62,894 nucleotides of DNA. Source: JAWOJB01 sp046484325 (GTDB taxonomy: Bacteria > Actinomycetota > Acidimicrobiia > Spongiisociales > ZC4RG35). The position numbers and the translations under genes were made by a program. The stretch covers positions 1 to 62,894 of the forward strand of contig JAWOJB010000017.1 of NCBI GenBank assembly GCA_046484325.1, in the 5' to 3' direction. The notes beneath the pieces are model-generated. The model saw only the letters and a list, made by a program, of their open reading frames with translations, did no database searches and was not told where the DNA came from. Positions 15,350-22,830 of this stretch are shown in pieces (positions within the stretch are counted from its first letter, which is position 1; each line of letters opens with the position of its first letter).

Positions 15350-16331
15350 CTTCGAGCTCCTTGGGGGCGAGCTTGTGGATCAACTCGACGAACACGTCGT
15401 CGAATGCGGGTGTGTACACGTCCACCGACTCGAGGTCGATGCCGGCCTCCGCCGCCCAGTTGCCGATCTCGGGCACCACTTCCCCCGAATCGTCCACCAC
15501 CAGGCGAATCGACTTCTCGCCGACCCGCTCGATGCGCGACGCCCTCGTCGCCTGCACGAGCTGGTCGATCTGGACCCCGGTGAAACGGGAGGCCGGGGAC
15601 ACCTCGACTACCTCCCCGCCGAAGGCCTGGCGGCGCAAGCCGTCCGGCGTGTCGACGGTGACCAATCTCCCGTCGGCGAGCACACCGACCTGGTCGCAGT
15701 AGGCCGCTTCTCCCACGTACTGGGTGGTGACGAACAGGGTGCGCCCCTCGTCGCGCATCGCCGTGAAATGGTCCCAGAGCTTCCTGCGCAGTACGGGGTC
15801 GATCCCGGTCGTCGGCTCGTCGAGGAACAGCAGATCGGGATCATGGACCAGGGTCGCGGCCAGCGAGAGCCGGCGCTGCATCCCCCCGGACGCCTTGGCG
15901 AGCCGGCGTCCGCGTACGTCGTCGAGTTCCACGAGTTCGAGGACATCTTCCATGCGCCGGCGCCGTCCTCGCCAGGGCATCCCGTACAAGGAGGCACAGA
16001 ATCCGAGGTTTTCCCAGAGGCTCAGCTCGGGGTAGAGGACGGAGAGCTGGGGCATGTAGCCGAGCCGCGCCCGTTGCGAGCGGCCGAACTGCGACGGGAC
16101 CTCGCCCAAGACGAGCAGATCCCCGGAGTCGGGGGCGAGAACTCCAGTCATCAAGCGGACGGTGGTCGTCTTCCCCGATCCGCTCGGGCCGATGAAGCCG
16201 AAGATCGTCCCCGGCTCGACGTCGAGATCGATGTCGCTCACACCGACGCCCGGGGCGAAAGTGTGGGTGAGCCCACGCGCTGAGACCGCGTGGGTGGCGA
16301 GTGCTGGTGAATCTGCAGGCGAATCGGTCAC
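15342..16331 (-). CDS. ABC transporter ATPase, DrrA-like (329 aa)
   Basis: All nucleotide-binding motifs are present: Walker A 'GPSGSGKTT', signature 'SGGMQRRLSLAATLV', Walker B 'LLFLDEPTTGID' and a switch region 'TLFVTTQYVGEAAYCD'. After about residue 225 comes the C-terminal extension common in DrrA/CcmA-like exporter ATPases. It powers the permease encoded directly downstream (8-base overlap). The GTG start at 16331 lacks a Shine-Dalgarno, but the promoter at 16342-16367 puts the transcript start only about four bases away, so translation may be leaderless. Confidence 0.9.
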   Translation of the reverse strand: MTDSPADSPALATHAVSARGLTHTFAPGVGVSDIDLDVEPGTIFGFIGPSGSGKTTTVRLMTGVLAPDSGDLLVLGEVPSQFGRSQRARLGYMPQLSVLYPELSLWENLGFCASLYGMPWRGRRRRMEDVLELVELDDVRGRRLAKASGGMQRRLSLAATLVHDPDLLFLDEPTTGIDPVLRRKLWDHFTAMRDEGRTLFVTTQYVGEAAYCDQVGVLADGRLVTVDTPDGLRRQAFGGEVVEVSPASRFTGVQIDQLVQATRASRIERVGEKSIRLVVDDSGEVVPEIGNWAAEAGIDLESVDVYTPAFDDVFVELIHKLAPKELEVV

Positions 16332-16341
16332 GAAGGCCGCG

Positions 16342-16367
16342 GTACCCCCCGGGGAAGGGCTCTAAAC
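16342..16367 (-). promoter_or_regulatory. SigB/SigF-like promoter of the ABC-2 exporter operon
   Basis: On the minus strand: GTTT (16367-16364), 16 bases, GGGTAC (16347-16342). The predicted start near 16335 almost coincides with GTG 16331. It is divergent from a second copy at 16385-16410. Confidence 0.7.
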
Positions 16368-16384
16368 AACAGGTTCCACGGGAG

Positions 16385-16410
16385 GTTTGTGCCGAGCAGC
16401 CCCCGGGTAC
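16385..16410 (+). promoter_or_regulatory. SigB/SigF-like promoter of the 278-aa membrane protein
   Basis: GTTT (16385-16388), 16 bases, GGGTAC (16405-16410). The predicted start near 16417 is about three bases before ATG 16420, so the mRNA would be leaderless. Confidence 0.7.
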
Positions 16411-16419
16411 GACCGCCTC

Positions 16420-17256
16420 ATGGTCTTGGATGAATCCGTCTCGACGGCGCCGGACGGCCGCGTGCGCGCGACAGGGCGTGCGATCTCGACGATCGGGGTG
16501 GTCGGGCTCGTCACGGGCCTCGTGCTCGCCATCGGCGGGTGGTTCGCCATCAGCGACTTCTTCCGCGGCATCGACGCCACGCTGCTCATCACCGGTGAGG
16601 CGATGCACACCGTCGAAGCCACCCTCGACACTGCCGACGAAGCCCTCGCCGTACTCAACTCGACGCTCGAGGTGGCCGCTGCGGCGACCGACCAGGCCTC
16701 GGCTAGCGCCGAGACGGTGGCTGCCGCGGTCGACGAGGCCGCCGGCATCATCGGCGGGGACCTGCCCGAGAGCGTCGAGGAGATCCGCACCGCCATGCCC
16801 GGCCTGATCGATGCCGCAGCCGTGATCGACCGCACCCTCTCCGGGCTCGCGTTCATCGGAGTGCCCTACGACCCAGAGGTGCCACTCGATGAGGCGTTCC
16901 GCAACCTCGACGAGGAACTGGCTCCCTTGCCGCAGAGCCTGCGGGACAACGCCGAGACGATCGCCACTCTCGTTCCCCAGGCCGACGGGTTCCGCCGCCA
17001 GGCGCTGCTCTTGGCGTCCCAGGTGGAGAGGATGAGCGAGTCGGTGCTCGACGCGCGGTCGGTGATACGGCATTATCGGGCGACGACTGACCAGGTGGAC
17101 CTGGTGATCGCAGACGCCTCGAACGGGCTGGCCGGCACCGAGCTCATCGCCCGGGTGTTGGTGCTGCTTGGAGCCGCCACCGTGTCCCTGGCGATGGCAG
17201 GTCTCATCATGACCGGCAGGGCCCTCGCCGGGCGGGCACACCTTGAGGTTGTTTAG
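16420..17256 (+). CDS. Two-helix membrane protein with periplasmic coiled coil (278 aa)
   Basis: One membrane helix at about residues 25-45 ('STIGVVGLVTGLVLAIGGW') and another near the C-terminus (about 245-268) flank a long Ala/Glu/Asp-rich helical region with heptad-like spacing, resembling the outer part of a chemoreceptor but with no signalling tip. No enzyme motif is visible and I do not recognise the family. ATG 16420 is chosen over the upstream TTG 16387 because the latter lies inside the promoter. It is divergent from the ABC exporter, and both have SigB-like promoters. Confidence 0.65.
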   Translation: MVLDESVSTAPDGRVRATGRAISTIGVVGLVTGLVLAIGGWFAISDFFRGIDATLLITGEAMHTVEATLDTADEALAVLNSTLEVAAAATDQASASAETVAAAVDEAAGIIGGDLPESVEEIRTAMPGLIDAAAVIDRTLSGLAFIGVPYDPEVPLDEAFRNLDEELAPLPQSLRDNAETIATLVPQADGFRRQALLLASQVERMSESVLDARSVIRHYRATTDQVDLVIADASNGLAGTELIARVLVLLGAATVSLAMAGLIMTGRALAGRAHLEVV

Positions 17257-17276
17257 GCACCCGCCTTCCCGGGTAC
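17251..17276 (+). promoter_or_regulatory. SigB/SigF-like promoter of the GlsB/YeaQ-type gene
   Basis: GTTT (17251-17254), 16 bases, GGGTAC (17271-17276). The GTTT overlaps the last codons of the preceding gene. The predicted start near 17283 leaves a 25-base leader with AAGGAGG. Confidence 0.7.
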
Positions 17277-17307
17277 GAGCGGGCAACGTATCGACAAGGA
17301 GGGATCT

Positions 17308-17565
17308 GTGGGAATCGTTGTGTGGCTGATCATTGGCCTTCTCGCCGGACTGATCGCTCGTGCCCTGGTGCCGGGGCAGGACCGCATGGGAATCGCAGGC
17401 ACCCTGGTGCTGGGCTTGGTCGGATCGCTTGTTGGAGGCTTCCTGGGCAATCTCCTCTTCGAGGGCGAGTTCGGCATCGAGGCCGCAGGCATCATCGGCT
17501 CGATCGTCGGTGCGGTGATCGCCTTGCTGGTCTACCGCAGCATTGGGACCCGCGCGCGGGTATAG
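17308..17565 (+). CDS. GlsB/YeaQ/YmgE-family stress membrane protein (85 aa)
   Basis: This is a three-helix, Gly-rich membrane protein with family signatures 'WLIIGLLAGLIARALVPG', 'LVLGLVGSLVGGFLGN' and 'GIIGSIVGAVIALLVYR'. Relatives are induced by stress and are sometimes labelled transglycosylase-associated, but the activity is unproven. GTG 17308 follows AAGGAGG at good spacing. Its own SigB-like promoter at 17251-17276 fits induction with the other small stress proteins here. Confidence 0.88.
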   Translation: MGIVVWLIIGLLAGLIARALVPGQDRMGIAGTLVLGLVGSLVGGFLGNLLFEGEFGIEAAGIIGSIVGAVIALLVYRSIGTRARV

Positions 17566-17622
17566 CCCGACTCTCGGTGCCTCGGCCGTCCTCATGTGGC
17601 GCACAGAAACTGCAGGAACGTC

Positions 17623-17818
17623 GTGAACGAAGCCCAAGTCGAGGAGCTCCTGTACCAGGCCCTGGCGACGGAGCTCGGTGGTGTCTTGTGAGTCGAGTCG
17701 CTGGGGATGCCCGCCGTGTTCCCACCCGCCTGAAGAGCAGAAGCAGGTGAAGACTGCCATCGCCGCATCGAGGGCGGGGCAGGCCCGCGAGGAAATGGTG
17801 AGCGAGTCCAAGAGTTGA
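17623..17818 (+). pseudogene. Remnant of a ferritin-like protein with its middle deleted
   Basis: GTG 17623 opens 'VEELLYQALATELGGV', which looks like the start of a small ferritin-like domain family. After a TGA the sequence continues 'VESLGMPAVFPP' and, with a frame change, 'PEEQKQVKTAIAASRAGQA', resembling the C-terminal end of the same family. About 130 residues between these ends appear to be missing. The assignment is from memory of the family and was not checked by search. It lies in the 17.6-18.4 kb stretch that otherwise holds only the broken reductase. Confidence 0.45.
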
Positions 17819-17973
17819 TGTCGCCTGCCGCGGTGACGGGCTCCTCCGGTGACCCAGACGGAACCACGCCTTCGCTGCTCCGCCGAACAAGAGAGGTTGA
17901 TCTGGATCTCCAAACAGCCCGGCGCTGAGGAACGGCTGAATGGTGTTGGCTCCCCATCAGATTGATGTGCTTG

Positions 17974-18339
17974 TCACCGGCGGGTGCGTTGGCTTGGGCA
18001 GGGCGCTACGATTCCGTAGGTGACGAAGGTGAACGTCGTTGTCCCTTCGACCAGCGTGTGGGCCGGTTTGTGGGTGAGTACGAAGCACCGGATGCCGAAG
18101 GTGCCAGCATCGCCTCAGGGCCCCTCTCCGATGGTAAAGGTCCGCTTGCCCATCACCACGGCCCGAGTAGTCGCAGTCGCGAACATCTCGACGGCGACCT
18201 CAGCATCTCGCTGGTCGCCTTTGCTGCAGGTGGAGAGCCATTCCTGGAGCCGTTCGCCTCCCTCGCCCATCGGCCGGTCGACCCCAACGTTCGGCCCAGC
18301 GATGAACCCGTCCAGAGACATGCTCAAATTCAAGACCAC
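17974..18339 (-). pseudogene. Dihydrofolate-reductase-family (RibD C-terminal type) fragment
   Basis: From GTG 18339 the frame reads 'VVLNLSMSLDGFIAGPNVG' and 'TTRAVVMGKRTFTIGEGP', the N-terminal half of RibD_C/DHFR-like reductases. Near 18115 the frame changes and continues 'FGIRCFVLTHKPAHTL' and 'TTTFTFVTYGI', then ends at a TGA near 17974. The C-terminal third of the family, with the second half of the NADPH site, is absent. So it is both frameshifted and truncated and should not be active. Confidence 0.7.
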
Positions 18340-18478
18340 CCGCCCGATCAGAACCTACCCTGGAGACGAGCAGAGCCCTGTCCTCCCACGGGTACCTCAA
18401 GTGATGTATCTAGATAGGTTGAGCGGGACTCCGGGCCTTACCTGAACGCCGGTACACGTGAGAAATGGGATTATCGAC

Positions 18479-18832
18479 ATGAACACAGAAGAGCCCGCCC
18501 GATCATCCGATGTCGAGGCAAGGACAGAAACCGACAAGACCGCGCCTGTAGCGGCTCAGGAGCGGGTGTTTGTGGGGACCGGCCTTTTTTGGGGTCTGAT
18601 CGTGGGGGTCATACTGGCGGTGGCGGTGATAATCCTGGCGGCCCAGAACACCCGCACCGCCACTATCTCCTTCCTCGGCTGGGACTTTTCAACGCCCTTG
18701 ATCGTGCTGATCCTTGGCTCATTGCTGATCGGCGTCGTCCTTGACGAACTGTTCGGCCTGGTCTACCGGAGGCGTAGGCGGCGGACGCTGCGAGACAAGG
18801 ACCAACTGAAGCGCCTCCGGGAAGAGCAGTGA
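18479..18832 (+). CDS. LapA-domain (DUF1049) membrane protein (117 aa)
   Basis: A charged N-terminus of about 30 residues is followed by two membrane helices with the LapA/DUF1049 pattern: 'LIVGVILAVAVIILAAQNT', then 'FLGWDFSTPLIVLILGSLLIGVVL', and a strongly basic tail (YRRRRRRTLRDK). In proteobacteria such proteins take part in envelope lipid assembly; here only membrane placement can be claimed. ATG 18479 is chosen; GTG 18458 is in frame with no better ribosome site. A GGGTAC lies upstream at about 18394 but without a matching -35 element. Confidence 0.75.
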   Translation: MNTEEPARSSDVEARTETDKTAPVAAQERVFVGTGLFWGLIVGVILAVAVIILAAQNTRTATISFLGWDFSTPLIVLILGSLLIGVVLDELFGLVYRRRRRRTLRDKDQLKRLREEQ

Positions 18833-19056
18833 CACCCTCGACCAGCGCCTTGACGAGTCAGCCGATCAGTGACCAAGCACCTGCACGCTCCAGCCGCAGC
18901 CCTCTCGAGTATGGTTCGGGCATCCAAACTCACCACCGCCGACCGCCGCTCCCGGGTAGGTTCGTGGAGCAGACCGGCTGGTAGATAATCACCAAACGTA
19001 AGCGAAGCTCCGCACCTACAACCGGGTGCATTGGAAATCGGGAGGAGGAGGTAGAC

Positions 19057-19134
19057 GTGAGTCGAACGATCTGGTTCGTTCTCGGGATCATCGGATTGAT
19101 CGTGGTGGTTCTCTGGGTGGTGAATCGCATCTAG
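19057..19134 (+). CDS. 25-residue single-helix membrane peptide
   Basis: GTG 19057 follows a very strong ribosome site (GGGAGGAGGAGG). The peptide begins VSRTIWFVLGIIGLIVVVLW and ends VVNRI, i.e. one membrane helix with charged ends. The gap 18833-19056 ahead of it shows no other gene. The Shine-Dalgarno is the main support; no function is known. Confidence 0.5.
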   Translation: MSRTIWFVLGIIGLIVVVLWVVNRI

Positions 19135-19161
19135 CCGAGCCCAGGAGCCCGGCCCGAACGC

Positions 19162-19638
19162 CTATCGACCCCACAGTGCACACAGATCACCCGGTATGGG
19201 CGATAACGAACACCGTCGCGAACCGAGCAGATCGGCATGTTGGCGCTCGCGACGGGCGATGGTGGCGACTCCGGGCAAACCGGTAAACGCCTGCTGGTTG
19301 GCGGTGATGATCTTCCGGTTGGTGGCACGAGCAGTCGCCGCGATCAGCAGATCGTGGGCGCCGCGGGGCCGACCCTGCTGGCGCACGGCAACGAGGAGCT
19401 CGGCGTGCTCGGCGGCCACGGTGTGATCGTAGGCCAACACCGGTAATGACTCGATGATCTCGTCGACCTAGGCCGCACGCGCCTTGCGACGCTTGCCCGA
19501 GGCGAGGACAACGCCCACGAGCAGCTCGGCAACGGTGACGGCGGCGATGGCGACGTCATCGTCAATCGCGTCGTCAAGATCCAGGCCGCCGCGTTCGACG
19601 TCGACGAGAACGGTCGTGTCGAGCAGAAGGAGGCTCAT
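19162..19638 (-). pseudogene. VapC-type PIN-domain toxin with an in-frame TAG
   Basis: From ATG 19638 the protein reads 'LLLLDTTVLVDVERGG' (first PIN aspartate), 'AAVTVAELLVG' and later 'GRPRGAHDLLIAATARATN' (second and third acidic positions), the classic VapC RNase layout. A TAG at 19470-19468 (codon 57) interrupts it, yet the frame is unchanged on both sides and conserved after it. The product would be a 56-residue piece lacking the rest of the active site. The C-terminus also runs about 20 residues past the usual end. A toxin inactivated by a point mutation is the simplest reading. Confidence 0.75.
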
Positions 19639-19742
19639 GCCCTGTCTTCGATCTCCAGGGGGTCCCGGACTTCACGCAGGTCCTCGGTCCACGCCGTGTC
19701 GGGGCAGTGTCGGCGCAGAAGCGTCCTGACGTCGCTGGTCAA
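19635..19742 (-). other. Possible antitoxin remnant upstream of VapC
   Basis: The frame ends 'DLREVRDPLEIEDRA' and its TGA overlaps the ATG of the VapC gene (ATGA), the usual VapB-VapC arrangement. A TTG at 19742 would give only 35 residues, without the N-terminal DNA-binding part of a VapB antitoxin. It is probably the tail of a decayed antitoxin gene. Confidence 0.3.
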
Positions 19743-19823
19743 CCTGCGCGGGCACCGGGATAGTGTGGCGGCGACACGGCCCCCGCTCGAGTGACTCCTG
19801 CGGTTCCAGGAAGGGACACACCG

Positions 19824-21719
19824 ATGACCGACCCCAAACCCGCGACCCGCTGGACCGCCGAGGCCAACGCACGGCTCCTCGACCGGTTGCCCTTCGAGGA
19901 CACCTCCGACTTCGAGGATGCCCGTCGTGGGTTCATCGCCGACACCCCCCATCGCCGGATTGCCAACCCGGACGGAAGCGTGGCCTTCGACCTCGACGCC
20001 TACGGGTTCGTGTCGGAGGCGGACGCGCCTGCCACGGTCAACCCGAGCCTGTGGCGCCAGTCGCAACTCGTCGGGATCACCGGCCTGTTCGAGGTGGTCG
20101 AAGGGATCTATCAGGTTCGGAACTTCGACTTGGCGGTGATGACCTTCATCCGCGGTGCCTCGGGGTGGATCGTGGTCGACCCCCTCGTCACGGCGGCCCC
20201 GGCGGCGGAGGCGCTGCGGTTGGTGAGAGATCAGGTGGCCGACCTGCCCGTGGTGGCGGTGCTGTCCACCCATTCCCACGCCGATCACTTCGGGGGCATC
20301 GAAGGGGTGGTTGACCGGGCCGACGTCGAGGCGGGACTCGTGCGATATGTGGCCCCGGCCGGCTTCCTCGACGAGTCGGTGTCCGAGAACGTGCTCGCAG
20401 GCAACGTCATGGCCCGGAGGGCGTCCTACATGTACGGCAACGCCGTCCCGCCCGGCCCGGAGGGGGCGGTCGGGGCCGGGCTCGGCCCGTCGACCAGTTC
20501 CGGGCCGATGGCCCTGTTCCCGCCTACTGACATCATCGACCACACACCCCAGGAACTCGACATCGACGGGATCCGATTCGTGTTCCAGAACACCCCGGGA
20601 GCCGAGGCGCCGGCCGAATACTGCTTCTACCTGCCTTACCACCGGGCGCTGTGCATGAGCGAGATCGCCTCCCACACGCTCCACAACCTGTACACGCTGC
20701 GGGGCGCCAAGGTCCGCGACTCCCTCGCCTGGTCGAAGCACATCGACGAGGCCCTCCGCCTCTTCGGGGGAGAGGCCGAGGTCGTGTTCGCCTCCCACCA
20801 CTGGCCGACCTGGGGGAACGCCAAGGTCAATGAGGCCCTGCGGGGTCAGCGAGACCTCTACCGATACCTCCACGACGAGACCCTCCGCATGGCCAACCAC
20901 GGCTACGGGCCGGCCGAGATCGCGGAGATGATCGAGCTCCCCGACGGCATCGCCCGGCGGTTCGCCAACCGCGGCTATTACGGCAGCGTCAACCACAACG
21001 TCAAGGCCGTCTACAACTACTACCTGGGCTGGTTCGACGCGAACCCCGCCAACCTCCACCCGCTCCCGCCGGTTGAGGCCGGCCGCAGGTTCGTCGAGTA
21101 CGCGGGAGGAGCCGGGGCGGTCGTCGAGAAGGCGCGGGCGGACTTCGAGGCGGGCGAGTACCGGTGGGTGGCCGAGGTACTCAACCACGTGGTGTTCGCC
21201 GACCCCGCCAACGACGACGCCCGCCGGCTCCTCGCCGATGCCTACGAGCAGATGGGCTACCAGGCCGAGTCGGGTCCCTGGCGCAACTTCTACCTGGCCG
21301 GCGCCACCGAGCTGCGGCACGGGGTGCGGAAGGTGGCCACCCCCAACAGCGCCCAGCCCGGCATGGTGGCCTCGATGTCGATAGATCTGTTCCTCGATGC
21401 CCTCGCCATCCGGCTCAACGGCCCGGTGGCAGCGGCGACCGGGGCCGCCGGGACCATCGGGCTCACCGTCGACGAAGCTCGGTACACGCTGGAGCTCAGC
21501 AACGGGACCCCCCACCACCACCGGGCCGGGGCGGGCGAGGGGACCGACGCCGCCATCCGGATGACCCGGACGGCGCTCGACCTCATCCTCATGGGCGGTG
21601 CCATCGCCGACCTGATGGCCTCGGGTGAGGTGGCCATCGAAGGCGACCTCGCCCTGATCCGGGCCCTCGTCGACAACCTCGACACGTTCGAGTTCTGGTT
21701 CGACATCGTCACGCCCTGA
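19824..21719 (+). CDS. Alkylsulfatase, metallo-beta-lactamase fold (SdsA/BDS1-like, 631 aa)
   Basis: The metal site 'LSTHSHADHFGGIEG' lies at about residue 150, with further ligands expected in 'NTPGAEAPAEYCFYLP' and 'VVFASHHWPTWG'. A middle helical dimerisation domain (about 320-490, with 'GYYGSVNHNVKAVYNYYLGWF') and a C-terminal SCP2-like lipid-binding domain (about 515-630) complete the SdsA1 layout. Family members cleave alkyl sulfates such as SDS to alcohol and sulfate. No signal peptide is evident, unlike Pseudomonas SdsA1. ATG 19824 follows AGGAAGGG. A 19-bp hairpin lies downstream. Confidence 0.9.
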   Translation: MTDPKPATRWTAEANARLLDRLPFEDTSDFEDARRGFIADTPHRRIANPDGSVAFDLDAYGFVSEADAPATVNPSLWRQSQLVGITGLFEVVEGIYQVRNFDLAVMTFIRGASGWIVVDPLVTAAPAAEALRLVRDQVADLPVVAVLSTHSHADHFGGIEGVVDRADVEAGLVRYVAPAGFLDESVSENVLAGNVMARRASYMYGNAVPPGPEGAVGAGLGPSTSSGPMALFPPTDIIDHTPQELDIDGIRFVFQNTPGAEAPAEYCFYLPYHRALCMSEIASHTLHNLYTLRGAKVRDSLAWSKHIDEALRLFGGEAEVVFASHHWPTWGNAKVNEALRGQRDLYRYLHDETLRMANHGYGPAEIAEMIELPDGIARRFANRGYYGSVNHNVKAVYNYYLGWFDANPANLHPLPPVEAGRRFVEYAGGAGAVVEKARADFEAGEYRWVAEVLNHVVFADPANDDARRLLADAYEQMGYQAESGPWRNFYLAGATELRHGVRKVATPNSAQPGMVASMSIDLFLDALAIRLNGPVAAATGAAGTIGLTVDEARYTLELSNGTPHHHRAGAGEGTDAAIRMTRTALDLILMGGAIADLMASGEVAIEGDLALIRALVDNLDTFEFWFDIVTP

Positions 21720-21786
21720 GACTGCTGCCGCCCTGCTGGATGGCCAAGGCGCGCCCGACCGGTCGTCGCGAGACCGATGCGCTAGC

Positions 21787-21831
21787 ACATTGAGCAACGG
21801 TGTGGCTACCCCCCACACCGTTGCTCAATGT
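21787..21831. terminator. Perfect 19-bp palindromic hairpin
   Basis: The arms 21787-21805 and 21813-21831 are perfectly complementary around a 7-base loop. It lies 67 bases past the alkylsulfatase stop and 48 bases past the end of the convergent 83-aa gene, so it can terminate both. There is no T-run. The inner sequence GTTGCTCAA resembles GTTGGTGAA in the palindrome at 43661-43693. Confidence 0.7.
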
Positions 21832-21878
21832 ACGTCGGGCGCCGGGACCCCACCGCCCAGGGGCCCCGGCGGCGACGT

Positions 21879-22130
21879 TCAGGCCGACACCGTCATCCGA
21901 TGCGGGGGCCTCCCGTGGTCCCGGTCGAATGCGCCGTCGGGCTCGTTGAGAAGGATCGGCATCCACGTCTCGGCGTGGGGGGCGGACTGGTGGGCGATGG
22001 CGGTGAGGAGGGCGTGCGTCGGACACATGACCCCCTCCGGGGTGAGAAAGCGAGCCGTGAGGTCGCAGAGGAGGCAACGCATCTCGACCGCATCGGAGAA
22101 GTGTCCGGTACTGACCGTGATGGTGGCCAT
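21879..22130 (-). CDS. Small protein with C-x2-C ... C-x2-H motif (83 aa)
   Basis: The central segment reads 'MRCLLCDLTARFLTPEG' followed by 'VMCPTHALLTA', four ligands spaced like a compact zinc knuckle. The remainder is without recognised features. ATG 22130 follows a GGAGGAAG site; an in-frame ATG ten codons earlier (22160) is less well placed. Function unknown; a zinc-dependent regulator or adaptor is only a guess. Confidence 0.5.
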   Translation of the reverse strand: MATITVSTGHFSDAVEMRCLLCDLTARFLTPEGVMCPTHALLTAIAHQSAPHAETWMPILLNEPDGAFDRDHGRPPHRMTVSA

Positions 22131-22289
22131 GGCTTCCTCCGGTGTCGTGGGCCTGCTCATGCGGGTGTCATCGGTCGGGTCGGGGCAACCGCTGAGATCC
22201 ATTCCGAGGCGGCACGAGATGACTAGCGCGCGATCGCCCCTTGGGCCGCTGGTAGCGTCGTGCAGCCCCGACCAGGCGCGAGGAGACCC

Positions 22290-22793
22290 ATGGAGATCGG
22301 CCCGCTGCAGCTCATCGTGATCGGATTCGCCGAGCCCGATCTCGCGGGCGAGGTACTCGATCAGATCGAGGCGCTGCACGACCACGAGGGGCTCCAGCTC
22401 CTCGACCTCCTGGCCTTTTCACGCGGCGACGATGGAGAGGTCGTGTTCTCGGTGCGCGACGACCTCTCGATCCGCCCCGACCTGCCCTATGGGGCGTTCG
22501 TGGCAGAGTTGCTCGGGCTCGCGGGGACGGGGGAGACCACGGGAACGGGCATGGTTCTCGAGGTATCCCTCGCGTCCGAGGAGCTGGAGTACGGGCTCGA
22601 CGTGGAGTCGATCGACTCGATTCTCGAGGACGTCCCGATCGGCGGTACCGTCCTCGTGGCCGTCGTCGAGCACCGATGGGCGATCCCGTTGCGTGCTGCG
22701 ATCGGCGAAGGCGGAGGCTTGCTGGTCGCTCAGGACTTCATCAGTCCGGAGGCCTTGCTCGCCACCGGGGTGATGACGGGAGAGCCCGAGTAG
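22290..22793 (+). CDS. DUF6325-like protein (167 aa)
   Basis: The start 'MEIGPLQLIVIGFAEPDLAGEV', followed by a ferredoxin-like alternation of strands and helices and a GG-x-LVAQDFISPEAL ending, resembles the DUF6325 group (often 'MGPVEYLVVGFPGNRF'). I recall such proteins next to SHOCT-domain genes; the function is unknown. ATG 22290 follows GAGGAGA. A broken relative with a SHOCT end lies on the other strand at 22831-23335. Confidence 0.6.
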   Translation: MEIGPLQLIVIGFAEPDLAGEVLDQIEALHDHEGLQLLDLLAFSRGDDGEVVFSVRDDLSIRPDLPYGAFVAELLGLAGTGETTGTGMVLEVSLASEELEYGLDVESIDSILEDVPIGGTVLVAVVEHRWAIPLRAAIGEGGGLLVAQDFISPEALLATGVMTGEPE

Positions 22794-22830
22794 CCGCCGG
22801 ACCCGCTGCTCGATTCTTGCTTCTTGCTTC

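Noticed and set aside
15841..17913. A 690-codon minus-strand frame
   Set aside because: It overlaps the ABC ATPase, two promoters and two plus-strand genes; no recognisable protein.
19635..21818. A 727-codon minus-strand frame opposite the alkylsulfatase
   Set aside because: Shadow frame. Only its last ~35 codons next to VapC may be a real antitoxin remnant.
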